The notes under the pieces are model-generated. The model was not told the origin of the DNA, made no database searches, and worked only from the letters and a program-made list of their open reading frames with translations. This document shows positions 9,607 to 18,892 of a DNA stretch of 64,000 nt, piece after piece. Origin of the DNA: Chryseosolibacter sp049791675. GTDB taxonomy: Bacteria; Bacteroidota; Bacteroidia; Cytophagales; Cyclobacteriaceae. Where the stretch lies: the NCBI GenBank assembly GCA_049791675.1, contig JBARAD010000303.1, positions 23,265 to 87,264 of the forward strand, read 5' to 3'. The position numbers were made by a program, and so were the translations under genes. Each line of letters starts with the position of its first letter. Position 1 is the first letter of the stretch.

Positions 9607-9912
9607 CTATTGACCGTACTGATCGATGACGCGTTTCAGATATTCAACCTGTACGACACCTGCCTGTTTCCATTTCAACTCGCCGTTCTTGAATAAGGCC
9701 AAAGTGGGAACTCCCTTCACCTGAAATAAATTGGCGATCGTCGGGTTTTTGTCGACATCAATTTTGATGATCTTGGCCCTGTCGCCCACCTGATTTTTGA
9801 GTTCCTCAAGAATAGGTTTCATCATTTTGCAGGGCCCGCACCAGTCAGCATAGAAATCTACCAGTGTGGGTGTTTCACTTTTTACCAGATGTGTGAAATT
9901 TGCATGTGCCAT
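9607..9912 (-). CDS. Thioredoxin
   Basis: A 101-residue cytosolic thioredoxin. The active site WCGPC has cysteines at positions 25 and 28, the buried Asp lies in LVDFYADWC, and the cis-Pro loop is KGVPTLALF. It reduces protein disulfides with electrons from thioredoxin reductase. The ATG at 9912 (MAHANF) gives the normal domain length; the longer frame adds eight residues of no resemblance. Bacteroidota usually carry several copies, so calling it trxA would be a guess. Confidence 0.93.
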   Translation of the reverse strand: MAHANFTHLVKSETPTLVDFYADWCGPCKMMKPILEELKNQVGDRAKIIKIDVDKNPTIANLFQVKGVPTLALFKNGELKWKQAGVVQVEYLKRVIDQYGQ

Positions 9913-10087
9913 GATTCTGATTTTAGGTGTAAACAAACAAAATCGTTACTCAGTTTCATTTCCAATAACCGGCGGAGCACAGGTGCCGGAACTTTTTAAA
10001 CCGCAAATTCGGTTTTCAAAATCCGGATGATCTGATCCAGCAGCGATACAGCGGGCGGTTTCACCGAACAAAGTCTATCAAGCAAAT

Positions 10088-11527
10088 ATGAAAAACAAAA
10101 ACCTCAATGCGTGGAGATTCGTGTTTCCCGTCCTGCTCCCGCTCATATTCATTGTTGCCTCCTGTAAAGAGGAAGACCTGCAGCCCGTTTCTCCTGAAAC
10201 GGCCATAACCAATGAAGCACATTCCTATGTGAATGCCTGGATCTATGAAAACATGGAATACTGGTATTTGTGGAGGGATGATTTGCCGGAATCAACAGAC
10301 AGGAATCTCGATCCTGAAACTTACTTCAAGAACCTGCTTCATCAGGATGACCGGTTCTCCTGGATCCAGCAAGACTACAACGACCTGCTGAACTCCCTTC
10401 AGGGGATCAATAAGGAAGCCGGGTACGAATACGTACTCTACCGGGAGAAGGAAGGCAGCGACGAGGTATTGATGCAGGTATTGTACATTAAGCCCGGTTC
10501 ACCGGCAGAAACAGCCGGTCTGAGACGGGGCGATGGAATCACGCACATCAACGGGCAGCGGATCACCACCCAAAACTATCAGTCGCTGCTCCCATCGATC
10601 AAGAGCAATCACACTATCCAATATAAACCGCTCCTGGTGGAAGATCAGAAATTCGGAGATGTGAAAACCATTTCCATGGAAACGGTCGCGTACGCTGAGA
10701 ATCCGAATTATCTCCACCGTGTCATCGAAGCCGGAGAACACAGAATCGGATATTTTGTGTACAATTTTTTTGCAGCGGGTACTGATACCGAACCGGGTAA
10801 ATACGACGCAGAAACCGACGCCATCTTTGCTGATCTGAAATCCAAAGGCATCACAGACCTCGTGATCGACCTGCGGTTCAACAGCGGAGGTTCCGAGAGT
10901 TCAGCCAGGAACCTCGCGAGCCTCATCGGACGCGGTGTTGACCAAAGCAAGGTGTTCCTCAAAAGACAATACAATGCGCGCGTGCAGGAAGCGATCCTGA
11001 AGGACGATGACCTCGGCGAAAATTTTCTCGTCAGCGAATTTTTGACCGAGCCCAACAACGTTGGTGGTTTATTAACGACTGGCAGAGTGTATATCCTCAC
11101 CAGCGCACGCACCGCCTCGGCCAGCGAACTTATCATCAACGCGCTGAAGCCTTTTATGGAAGTGTTCCTTATCGGTGATACTACCTATGGAAAGAATGTA
11201 GGCTCAGTCTCACTGTTTGAAGAAAAAGATCCGAAGAACCTTTGGGGGATGCAGCCGATCGTCGTCAAAGTCTACAATAGTCTGGACCAATCGGAGTACA
11301 GCAATGGATTTGCTCCTGATGTATTGCACAAAGACAATGGCTTGTATCTGTACGCACTGGGAGATCCCCGCGAAGCGCTGTTAGGCCAGGCAATCGGACA
11401 GATTACCGGTACGGCTACCACCACCCGTGTCGCTCCCGAAAGAAGAGAGCCTGTCGCGCATTCGATTGATTTGAAACCGGGCAGCTTTAGTCTCATCATG
11501 GATGAGGGAGTTATGAAGCACGAGTAA
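10088..11527 (+). CDS. Lipoprotein S41 family peptidase with PDZ domain
   Basis: A 479-residue exported protease. A lipoprotein signal leads to Cys26 (FIVASC), followed by acidic residues. Then come an N-terminal helical region with the WYLWRDDLPE segment seen in Bacteroidota S41 proteins, a PDZ domain (about 95-190; GSPAETAGLRRGDGI and INGQ), and the C-terminal-processing-peptidase core with VIDLRFNSGG and the Ser/Lys dyad region (TASASEL and TTYGKNVGS). These peptidases cleave proteins in the envelope. Six in-phase heptamer repeats begin 6 bases after its stop codon. Confidence 0.88.
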   Translation: MKNKNLNAWRFVFPVLLPLIFIVASCKEEDLQPVSPETAITNEAHSYVNAWIYENMEYWYLWRDDLPESTDRNLDPETYFKNLLHQDDRFSWIQQDYNDLLNSLQGINKEAGYEYVLYREKEGSDEVLMQVLYIKPGSPAETAGLRRGDGITHINGQRITTQNYQSLLPSIKSNHTIQYKPLLVEDQKFGDVKTISMETVAYAENPNYLHRVIEAGEHRIGYFVYNFFAAGTDTEPGKYDAETDAIFADLKSKGITDLVIDLRFNSGGSESSARNLASLIGRGVDQSKVFLKRQYNARVQEAILKDDDLGENFLVSEFLTEPNNVGGLLTTGRVYILTSARTASASELIINALKPFMEVFLIGDTTYGKNVGSVSLFEEKDPKNLWGMQPIVVKVYNSLDQSEYSNGFAPDVLHKDNGLYLYALGDPREALLGQAIGQITGTATTTRVAPERREPVAHSIDLKPGSFSLIMDEGVMKHE

Positions 11528-11532
11528 GCGGG

Positions 11533-11574
11533 AATCGGGAATCGTCAATCGTCAATCGTCAATCGTCAATCGTG
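11533..11574. repeat. Heptamer array, six units of AATCGNN
   Basis: Six consecutive 7-base units without a phase break: AATCGGG, four copies of AATCGTC, and AATCGTG. The array starts 6 bases after the stop codon of the S41 peptidase, in the convergent gap facing the ArsC-like gene. Confidence 0.9.
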
Positions 11575-11626
11575 ACTGAGGGCGTGCGACTGAATGTTGC
11601 GTTTTTCATAGCAAGGCTTTTCGTCA

Positions 11627-11654
11627 GTTGTGAGTGGTGAATGGTGAGGCGTGA
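11627..11654. repeat. Heptamer array, four units ending GTGA
   Basis: Four consecutive 7-base units of the form NNNGTGA (GTTGTGA, GTGGTGA, ATGGTGA, GGCGTGA). A further pair, CCGTGGA and CTGTGGA, lies at 11703-11716 just before the end of the ArsC-like gene. Same gap as the AATCGNN array. Confidence 0.8.
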
Positions 11655-11720
11655 GTGCCGAAGTATTCGTGAGGCTTTCCATGGCAGAATTTCTGCGGCG
11701 GGCCGTGGACTGTGGACCAC

Positions 11721-12077
11721 TCACACACCAAACTTCTTCCCATACTCCTCAGGATCAAATCCCAGTGCGACGATCTTGTTATCCGATTCGATCAATGGAC
11801 GTTTGATGACGCTGGTCTTCTCTTTCATGAGGGCAATGGCGGATGATTGATTGTTCACACCTTGCTGAATTCCGGGATCCAGTTGACGCCACGTTGTTCC
11901 CCGGCGATTCACGAGGCTTTCCCATCCCGCTTCCGCACACCATTTCTTCAACTTCGCTTCTTCAACGCCCTTCGTCTTATAATCATGGAACTGAAAATCC
12001 ACCTCATGTTCCGTTAACCATTGGAGGGCGGATTTTACTGTGTTGCAATTTTTGATCCCGTAAACAATAACTGGCAT
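11721..12077 (-). CDS. ArsC/Spx family protein (YffB-like)
   Basis: A 118-residue thioredoxin-fold protein of the ArsC/Spx family. It starts with the beta strand and loop VYGIKNCNTVKSALQWL, keeping the single N-terminal cysteine, has the FHDYKTKG strand and the conserved VIKRPLI segment before the C-terminal FDPEEY motif. In the YffB/Spx group these proteins bind or reduce thiols, or act as regulators; true arsenate reduction is unlikely without further cysteines. It lies 26 bases downstream of trpA on the same strand and may be read through from the trp operon. Confidence 0.82.
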   Translation of the reverse strand: MPVIVYGIKNCNTVKSALQWLTEHEVDFQFHDYKTKGVEEAKLKKWCAEAGWESLVNRRGTTWRQLDPGIQQGVNNQSSAIALMKEKTSVIKRPLIESDNKIVALGFDPEEYGKKFGV

Positions 12078-12103
12078 AGCGTTCTACGTTTTGATGCTTA
12101 AAC

Positions 12104-12886
12104 TCACGAACCTTTCAGGCTTTTCACAAAGGCGGGAATATCCTTTTCCGGATTGCCATTGCTCTTCAACAGGTCAATAAAGGCGCTCCCGACAATGGCG
12201 CCCGCCGCATATTGAGAAGCCGCAGAAAACGTTTCATGGTTTGATATGCCAAAACCTATCAGGTATGGATTCCGCAGCTTCATTCTCTTCAGCCGCTCGA
12301 AGTAGCTGAACTGATCTTCCTTAAAAGTTCCCTTGGCCCCGGTTGTGCTGGATGCAGAGACTGCATAGACAAAACCGTTGGTGGCCGCATCGATCTTCCG
12401 GATGCGGTCTTCAGAGGTAGTGGGTGAAATCAGGAACGTATTGCACAGGTTGTGCGCTTCGAACATGGCCTTGTAATCTTCTTCGTATTCATACACCGGC
12501 ATGTCAGGGAGGATGAGTCCGTCGACACCTGCGTTGGAGGCATCCCTGATAAACTTCTCGATGCCGTATTGCATCACAGGATTCAGATAGCCCATCAGAA
12601 TGATGGGAATATTCTTTTCATCGTTCCGTATGACTTTTACCTGATCGATCAGCAAATGCAGATTCATCCCGTTGTCCAGCGCGACCTTATTACTTGCCTG
12701 AATTGTCGGACCGTCCGCTACGGGATCGGAGAAGGGAATCCCGATCTCTATAATATCCGCACCTCCGCTGGCAAGGTATTTCGCAACGGGCACTGTGCTA
12801 TCCAGTTGCGGGAACCCTGCTGTATAAAAAACGGAAAGGATGTTCTTCTTCTTCTTCCTGAATAATTCCGTGATCCTGTTATTCAT
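12104..12886 (-). CDS. trpA: Tryptophan synthase alpha subunit
   Basis: A 260-residue TIM barrel that splits indole-3-glycerol phosphate into indole and glyceraldehyde-3-phosphate, passing indole to TrpB. The catalytic acids match the family: Glu47 in IIEIGIPFSDP and Asp58 in ADGP, and the phosphate-binding GFGISN loop lies near residue 210. It is the last gene of the trp operon, 96 bases after trpB. Confidence 0.95.
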   Translation of the reverse strand: MNNRITELFRKKKKNILSVFYTAGFPQLDSTVPVAKYLASGGADIIEIGIPFSDPVADGPTIQASNKVALDNGMNLHLLIDQVKVIRNDEKNIPIILMGYLNPVMQYGIEKFIRDASNAGVDGLILPDMPVYEYEEDYKAMFEAHNLCNTFLISPTTSEDRIRKIDAATNGFVYAVSASSTTGAKGTFKEDQFSYFERLKRMKLRNPYLIGFGISNHETFSAASQYAAGAIVGSAFIDLLKSNGNPEKDIPAFVKSLKGS

Positions 12887-12982
12887 TGTGTGGGGTCAAT
12901 CTTAGATGTTTAAAATGTATGCAGAATAATAAATCTCAATCTATTCCTGTTCTTTGAATCAGACGCGCAATCAAAGCCGATC

Positions 12983-14164
12983 TCAGTACTTACCCCAACG
13001 GATATATGTTTCCAGATCCTTATCACCCCTCCCTGACAAATTGATGATCACTACATCATCAGGGTCAAATTCAAATTGTTTCAGCGCGGCAAGGGCGTGC
13101 GCCGACTCAATCGCGGGGATGATCCCTTCGAGACGACTCAGCTGAATGCCGGCCTCCATCGCTTCATCATCGGTAGCGCTGACAAATTTCACGCGTCCCA
13201 CATCAAAAAGATGCGCGTGCATCGGGCCAATACCGGGATAATCGAGCCCGGCGGAGATTGAGTGTGGTTCCACCACCTGTCCATCCTCCGTTTGCATGAG
13301 TAAGGTTTTGCTGCCGTGCAATACGCCCGGCTTACCCAGTGCCGTTGTCGCGGCGGATTGTCCTGAAGAAATTCCTTTGCCCGCGGCCTCGATGCCTACG
13401 AGGTTCACATGCTCGTCGTCGAGAAAGTGATAGAAGGCCCCTGCGGCATTGCTGCCACCGCCAACACAGGCAAACACATAATCCGGAAAGGGGTTGCCAT
13501 TCACCTGCTGCAGCTGCGTGCGGATCTCTTCGCTGATCACCGATTGAAAACGTGTCACCATATCCGGGTAAGGATGCGGGCCGACTACCGAACCGATAAT
13601 GTAGTGCGTATCCGAAGGATTGTTGATCCAGTGCCGCATTGCCTCATTGGTGGCATCTTTCAGCGTCATGCTTCCGCTCGTAGCAGGCACAACGGTAGCG
13701 CCCAGAATGCGCATGCGCTCCACGTTAGGGCGCTGGCGTTCCATGTCGACCTTTCCCATGTAGACGATACATTCCATTCCCATGAGTGCGCACACCGTAG
13801 CAGTAGCCACCCCGTGCTGGCCCGCGCCGGTTTCGGCAATGATCTTTTGCTTACCCAAACGGCGCGCCAGTAAGATCTGGCCAATGGTATTGTTCACTTT
13901 GTGCGCCCCGGTATGACAGAGGTCTTCGCGCTTCAGAAAAATGGTAGCCTTGTACTCCGCTGAAAGACGTTTGGCCAGATACAGCGGCGTGGGTCTGCCC
14001 ACATAGTTCTTCAGCAACCCGCGAAATTCTTTCTGAAATTCCGGGTCCTGGAGAATCTTCATATAATTCTCGCGGAGCTCTTCCACATTGGGATAAAGCA
14101 TTTCGGGAATATAGGCACCCCCGAATTTTCCATAGTAACCCCGCGCATCTGCATGATAGCTCAT
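12983..14164 (-). CDS. trpB: Tryptophan synthase beta subunit
   Basis: A 393-residue PLP enzyme that joins indole and serine to make tryptophan, working as an alpha2-beta2 complex with TrpA. The PLP lysine is Lys89 in HTGAHKVNN, the indole-site Glu is in AETGAGQHG, and the PLP-phosphate loop is CVGGGSNA. The N-terminal YYGKFGGAYIPEML is the standard beta-1 type start. The gene follows trpF with a gap of 4 bases. Confidence 0.96.
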   Translation of the reverse strand: MSYHADARGYYGKFGGAYIPEMLYPNVEELRENYMKILQDPEFQKEFRGLLKNYVGRPTPLYLAKRLSAEYKATIFLKREDLCHTGAHKVNNTIGQILLARRLGKQKIIAETGAGQHGVATATVCALMGMECIVYMGKVDMERQRPNVERMRILGATVVPATSGSMTLKDATNEAMRHWINNPSDTHYIIGSVVGPHPYPDMVTRFQSVISEEIRTQLQQVNGNPFPDYVFACVGGGSNAAGAFYHFLDDEHVNLVGIEAAGKGISSGQSAATTALGKPGVLHGSKTLLMQTEDGQVVEPHSISAGLDYPGIGPMHAHLFDVGRVKFVSATDDEAMEAGIQLSRLEGIIPAIESAHALAALKQFEFDPDDVVIINLSGRGDKDLETYIRWGKY

Positions 14165-14168
14165 TGTT

Positions 14169-14807
14169 CTATAATTTAGTAGTTAATACCGCCTTCACGG
14201 CCTCGATCTTTTTCACATCTTTAAACGCGGGCCTTGTTTCGACGCCGCTGTTTACATCGATTGCCCGGAGGTTCAAGCCTGTTAGATCTTTAATCCCTTC
14301 AACATTTTCAGGAGTAATCCCCCCGCTCAGAAAAAACGGAACACGCTGATCATACCGTGCAAGAACTTTCCAGTCAAAGGTCTGCGCATTTCCGCCATAA
14401 TACTTTCCACGCGTATCAAAAAGAAAAAAATCCACTGCATGGTGGTAGCTTTCCGTTACCTTAAAATCCATATCATCACCAACCGAAAACACCTTGATGA
14501 TGCCCAGTCCACTGTCCCTTAACGCCTCACATTGCGCTACGCTTTCATCTCCATGAAGCTGTACATAATCAAGTCCGAATTGCGCTGCGCATTTCAGAAT
14601 CTGTTGCGTTGATTCATTGACAAACACCCCTACCCTCATGGTTGCAGCAGGAAAACCCTGAGGAATGGCAAAGGCGGCGCCGACATACCTTGGAGATTTC
14701 TCATAAAAAATGAAACCCATGTAATCGGGATGCACGCGCGAAACCTCCAGGATATTATCCCGGTCACGCATACCGCACACTTTCAACTCTATTGCTGTCT
14801 TTCTCAC
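14169..14807 (-). CDS. trpF: Phosphoribosylanthranilate isomerase
   Basis: A 212-residue TIM barrel that performs the Amadori rearrangement of phosphoribosylanthranilate. The catalytic Cys11 is in KVCGMRD, the general acid is expected in the RAIDVNSGVE strand, and phosphate is bound by the FLSGGI loop. The start is a GTG at 14807; 9 bases separate it from trpC. TrpF and TrpC are separate genes here rather than fused. Confidence 0.93.
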   Translation of the reverse strand: MRKTAIELKVCGMRDRDNILEVSRVHPDYMGFIFYEKSPRYVGAAFAIPQGFPAATMRVGVFVNESTQQILKCAAQFGLDYVQLHGDESVAQCEALRDSGLGIIKVFSVGDDMDFKVTESYHHAVDFFLFDTRGKYYGGNAQTFDWKVLARYDQRVPFFLSGGITPENVEGIKDLTGLNLRAIDVNSGVETRPAFKDVKKIEAVKAVLTTKL

Positions 14808-14816
14808 AGACTCTGA

Positions 14817-15599
14817 TCACAGTTGTTTAATAAACTCGGCAGCGGATAATTCCGGCCGGTTGTTTTTCATAAAATTCTCACCGATCAAAAACCCCTCGTA
14901 ACCATATTCTTTCAATCCGGCGATAGTCTGAGGGGACGATATGCCGCTTTCCGAAACCTTCACGATCCCGGCGGGAATCATGGGGGCAAGTTGTTTTGAA
15001 ACATCCGTGCTTACCACAAAAGTTTTCAGATTTCTGTTGTTGACACCGATCAGGTCGGCGCCGGCCTCCAGGTTCTTGCTCAATTCCTCCTCATTGTGCA
15101 CTTCCAGTAAGACTTCCATACCGAGCGAATGTGCCAGCGCTGCCATTCTTTTTGAACTGAGCGGATCCAGCACGGCAGCGATCAACAGGATCGCATCCGC
15201 CCCGATCGACTTCGCCTCGATGATCTGGTATTCGTCAATGGTAAAATCCTTGCGAAGAATCGGGCAGGAATTGCCTTTCCGCGCGCGTGAAAGGTCATCA
15301 TTACTTCCTCCGAAAAATTGCTGATCCGTCAGAACGGAAAGCGCCGATGCTCCGGCCCTGACGTATCCCTGCGTAGTTTCCTCCACCGCGGCATTTCCGT
15401 TGATCAATCCTTTCGAAGGTGATCTTCTCTTGAATTCTGCAATAATCCCCGATTTATCGCTTCGCCGTATGTACTCCTTCATTGAAAAGGTTGGTGAACC
15501 AAAGTACACGCTTTGTTCCAGCGCCCTCACCGGAAAAAGTTCTTTCCTTTGGCTGACTTCTTTTTTCTTATGCTCGATGATCTGGTCAAGGATATTCAT
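14817..15599 (-). CDS. trpC: Indole-3-glycerol phosphate synthase
   Basis: A 260-residue TIM barrel with the usual N-terminal helix (MNILDQIIEHKKKEV). It closes the indole ring of carboxyphenylamino-deoxyribulose phosphate. Key motifs are IIAEFKRRSPSKG with the catalytic lysine, LRKDF with a second lysine, GVNNRNLKTF and VSESGI for phosphate binding. It follows trpD by 11 bases. Confidence 0.95.
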   Translation of the reverse strand: MNILDQIIEHKKKEVSQRKELFPVRALEQSVYFGSPTFSMKEYIRRSDKSGIIAEFKRRSPSKGLINGNAAVEETTQGYVRAGASALSVLTDQQFFGGSNDDLSRARKGNSCPILRKDFTIDEYQIIEAKSIGADAILLIAAVLDPLSSKRMAALAHSLGMEVLLEVHNEEELSKNLEAGADLIGVNNRNLKTFVVSTDVSKQLAPMIPAGIVKVSESGISSPQTIAGLKEYGYEGFLIGENFMKNNRPELSAAEFIKQL

Positions 15600-15610
15600 T
15601 CCTGTGAAGT

Positions 15611-16603
15611 TTACTTCTGGCTATCGATTAATTTTTTGAAAGCTTCAAGCGCTTTCCCGGAGATCAGGGTTTCTCTGGCCTTTGCGACCGCGGCTTCAAA
15701 GCCTTCTTTTTGGTTTGCTGCATAGAGTGCCATGGCTGCATTCGCAACCACGGCATGCTGCTGCGCCTCGGTTGCCTTGCCTTCCAGTACAGCCATAAAT
15801 ATTTTTGCAGATTCCTCGATCGAGTTTCCGCCGCGAATATCTTCGTATGACAAAACGGGCAAGCCCAGGTCGGCGGGAGAGATCATTTTCTCTCCACCGT
15901 TGTAAAAAACCTTGAACGGGCCGGTCAGCGAGACCTCATCGAAACCATGCACCGAATGAAGGATGACGAAATCTTTATGGCTGTTCTGGTAGAGGTAGCC
16001 GTATTGTCGCGCCAACTCCAGGCTAAAGACGCCTACGAGCTGCCGTGCGGGAAACGCGGGGTTCACCATGGGACCCAGCATGTTGAAAAAAGTTTTTACG
16101 CCGAGGTCCTTACGGATGGGGGCCACGTTTTTCATCGCCGGGTGAAACAGCGGCGCATGCATAAAGCAGATATTGGCCTGGTCAAGACTCCTCTTGAGCG
16201 CATCAATATCATTGGTAAACCTGTATCCGAAAAATTCCATCACGTTCGAAGATCCGCAGGAAGACGATACACCATAGTTTCCGTGCTTGGCAACGGGCTG
16301 ACCAGCTGCCGCCACCACGAACGACGATAAGGTGGACAGGTTGAAGGTGTTTTTACCGTCTCCGCCCGTACCGCAGACATCCATCACAGGCTGCTCAAAA
16401 TCCACGCGCAGACAAAGCTCAAGCATGGCATCGCGGAATCCCTGAAGTTCATCCACCGTGATGCTCCTCATCATATACACGGTCATGAATGCCGCGGTCT
16501 GACTGGGATTGAACTTTCCCGAGGTCAGGTCTACCAGCACCTTCTTTGCCGTCTCCTTATTCAGCGAGCGGTGCTCAATCAGTTCATTGAAAATTTCCTT
16601 CAT
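15611..16603 (-). CDS. trpD: Anthranilate phosphoribosyltransferase
   Basis: A 330-residue enzyme that transfers phosphoribose from PRPP to anthranilate. The PRPP-binding loop DVCGTGGDGKNTFNLST, the VSSSCGSSNVME helix and the Mg site/anthranilate motif PMVNPA are all present. The ATG at 16603 (MKEIFNELI) is chosen because the longer frame reads into an intergenic ATCGTGA repeat. Upstream is an unusually long, repeat-filled spacer of 255 bases separating it from trpG, whereas all later genes are nearly touching. Confidence 0.94.
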   Translation of the reverse strand: MKEIFNELIEHRSLNKETAKKVLVDLTSGKFNPSQTAAFMTVYMMRSITVDELQGFRDAMLELCLRVDFEQPVMDVCGTGGDGKNTFNLSTLSSFVVAAAGQPVAKHGNYGVSSSCGSSNVMEFFGYRFTNDIDALKRSLDQANICFMHAPLFHPAMKNVAPIRKDLGVKTFFNMLGPMVNPAFPARQLVGVFSLELARQYGYLYQNSHKDFVILHSVHGFDEVSLTGPFKVFYNGGEKMISPADLGLPVLSYEDIRGGNSIEESAKIFMAVLEGKATEAQQHAVVANAAMALYAANQKEGFEAAVAKARETLISGKALEAFKKLIDSQK

Positions 16604-16634
16604 ATCGTAATCGTATCGTGAATCGTGAATAAGT

Positions 16635-16649
16635 GCCTGCTTCGCAGGC
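16635..16649 (-). other. Short perfect hairpin upstream of trpD
   Basis: GCCTGC and GCAGGC form a 6-base stem around a 3-base loop, 32 bases before the trpD start codon within the transcribed spacer. It lies between an ATCGTGA repeat pair (16615-16628) and the pyrimidine-rich repeat. It could influence mRNA processing; no function can be shown. Confidence 0.5.
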
Positions 16650-16650
16650 C

Positions 16651-16858
16651 CTTTTACCAATTTACCTTTTTACCCTTTTACCTTTTTACCTTTTTACCCT
16701 TTCACCTCTCAACTTCTTCGACTTCTTAAACTTTTTAAACTTCTCAGACCTGTTTACCCTTTTACCTGTTTACCTTTTTACCTTTTTACCCTTTCACCTC
16801 TCAACTTCTTCGACTTCTTATACTTTTTATACTTCTCAAACATCTTTGACTTCTTAAA
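16651..16858. repeat. 8/9-base pyrimidine-rich tandem repeat between trpG and trpD
   Basis: On the plus strand, 8-base units of the type TTTTTACC alternate with 9-base units of the type TCTTNNACT. A 46-base block is duplicated perfectly (16683-16728 and 16775-16820, offset 92). In the trp transcript the repeat is purine-rich (GGTAAAAA and AGTCGAAGA units). It ends exactly at the trpG stop codon. Confidence 0.92.
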
Positions 16859-17425
16859 CTATTTATACAGCCAATTCTCAATCATCTTCGGGCCTTCGGG
16901 AGTCATGATAGATTCAGGATGAAACTGTACGCCGCGCACATCGAATCGTTTATGCCGGAGACCCATGACGAGGTTGTCTTCGTTGACAGCCGTGATCTGA
17001 AGGTCGCCGCTCACCGTTTCGGGAACCACAGCCCACGAGTGATAGTGGGTAGCCTGAAATCTCGGCGATATTCCCTTGAAGAGGTAGTCTTCCGGATCCA
17101 TCACTTCCGAAAAAGAAGTAACCCCGTGAAGCACTTTGGGTATATTAAAGAGTTTCGCCCCGTAGACCTCGCCAATGCCCTGCAGGCCGAGGCATACACC
17201 GAGGATACTTTTCTCAGGCCCGTACGTCTGAATGACCTGCTTCATGATGCCGGCCTCGTCCGGGATTCCCGGGCCCGGTGAAAGCAGTATCTTGTCATAT
17301 CGGTTCACCTCCTCAAGCGTGATCTTATCGTTCCGGTAAATATCCGGATCATAGCCCAGGGCCCGTATAATATGCACCAGGTTGTACGTGAATGAGTCGT
17401 AATTATCGAGCACCAGGATTTTCAT
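16859..17425 (-). CDS. trpG: Anthranilate synthase component II (glutamine amidotransferase)
   Basis: A 188-residue class I glutamine amidotransferase that supplies ammonia to TrpE. The oxyanion strand LLSPGPGIPDEAG, the nucleophile in LGVCLGLQGIGE and the His-Glu pair in VQFHPES are present. The position after the Cys-Leu-Gly is Leu where TrpG usually has His, a residue that varies among class I amidotransferases. In many bacteria the same subunit also serves PabB. It starts 18 bases after the trpE stop. Confidence 0.93.
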   Translation of the reverse strand: MKILVLDNYDSFTYNLVHIIRALGYDPDIYRNDKITLEEVNRYDKILLSPGPGIPDEAGIMKQVIQTYGPEKSILGVCLGLQGIGEVYGAKLFNIPKVLHGVTSFSEVMDPEDYLFKGISPRFQATHYHSWAVVPETVSGDLQITAVNEDNLVMGLRHKRFDVRGVQFHPESIMTPEGPKMIENWLYK

Positions 17426-17443
17426 AACTTCTTCTTCTTCTTG

Positions 17444-18844
17444 CTATATTTTTTCCGCCAACAATACTGCCTGGCGTAGGGCGGTCAGTTTATTATTTAC
17501 TTCCTGCAATTCGCTTTCAGCATTGGATTTCGATACGATGCCCGCACCTGCCTGATAGATCAGTTTATTCTCATGGCTGAGAAAAGTGCGGATCATGATG
17601 GCATGGTTAAAAGATCCGTCAAATCCGAGATATCCAATAGCCCCTCCGTAGAATCCGCGGTTACCGTGCTCGTATTTACTGATCAGTGACATGGCCATAT
17701 GCTTGGGCGCGCCGGAAAGAGTTCCTGCGGGAAAAGTGTCCGCGGCGATCCGCACGACGGAAGAACCGTGTTTCACTTTTCCTGTGACCTTTGACACGAG
17801 GTGGATGACATGCGAATAGTATTGGATTTACTTGAACACCTCGACCGAGACGTTTTCAGCATTGCGGCTCATATCGTTGCGCGCAAGGTCTACCAGCATC
17901 ACATGCTCGGCATTTTCCTTCTCATCCGCGGCAAGGCGGCCGGCGATCTCCGCATCTTCCTGGTCGTTTCCGGATCTTCTGAAAGTTCCCGCGATCGGGA
18001 AGATATGCGCCTTACCTTTCTGAACCTGCAACTGCGCTTCCGGCGACGAACCAAACAATTTAAAATTGCCGTAGTCGAAGTAGAAAAGATAGGGAGAGGG
18101 ATTGATGGATCGCAGGGCGCGGTAAACATTGAACTCATCGCCTTTGAACCCGCTGGTAAATCTCCGCGATAATACGATCTGGAACACGTCGCCGCGAAAA
18201 CAATGCTCCTTCCCTTTCTCGATTACTTTGAGGAATTCTGCGTCAGTGAAGTTAGAGTTCTCCGTATCGGTGACAGAAAACCTGTACGTCGCGAACCGGT
18301 TACTGAAAATGATCTTCTCGACCTTATCGAGACCGTTCCCCCCGCCCGCGTCTTCCAGATGCGAAATTTCAGACAAAGTGAGCTCATTGGAAAAATGGTC
18401 GACCACGATCACATACCGGTACAGTTTATAGAGAATCTCGGGCATGAAGGTGCTGGGCCGGGGAATGTCGATATCTTCGAAATACCGGACGGCATCATAG
18501 GAAATATAACCGAACAATCCGCAGTTGATGTATTTCGTTTTGGGTTCCGGCACCGTGAACGAAGCGCGGAATTTGTCGAGGTAGTCAACCGCATCCCCTT
18601 TTTTCTCCAGGGTTTCTTTGGTGGTTTTTCCATCGGGAAACTGCATCGTCAGGTTTTGGCCGGCAACTTCGAAGGAAGCGATGGGATCGCAGCAGATGAA
18701 AGACAGGCTATTTTCATGACCGTGGTAGTCGGAGCTCTCGAGCAGCAGACTGCATGCAAAAACGTCGCGCAGTTTCAGGTAGATGTTGACGGGCGTAAGC
18801 GTATCTGCCAGAAGTTTTTTTGAAGTTGTCCGAAGCTTGTACAT
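17444..18844 (-). pseudogene. trpE: Anthranilate synthase component I, interrupted by an in-frame TAA
   Basis: Together the frame encodes a full-length TrpE of 466 codons, but codon 339 (bases 17828-17830, minus strand) is TAA. The reading frame is unchanged across it: ...VSVEVFK, stop, IQYYSHVIHLVSKVTG... The codon is where relatives usually have Glu or Lys, so one base change from GAA or AAA explains it. The N-terminal 338 residues hold the PIAGTFRR segment and the LVDLARND motif; the C-terminal 127 hold PAGTLSGAPK and the GGAIGYLGFDG region, which the enzyme needs for chorismate binding. A GTG at 17797 could restart translation of the C-terminal part. Possibilities are a real nonsense mutation (tryptophan auxotrophy), reading through, a split enzyme, or a sequencing error. 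All other trp genes look intact. Confidence 0.9.
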
Positions 18845-18892
18845 AGGGTTTCAGTAAAATTCCAAAATCATTTTCAAAGTGGTTAAAAGACA

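Noticed and set aside
17797..17830. A frameshift between the two halves of trpE
   Set aside because: The reading frame continues unchanged across the stop (10 codons from the TAA to the GTG at 17797), so it is a nonsense codon and not a frameshift.
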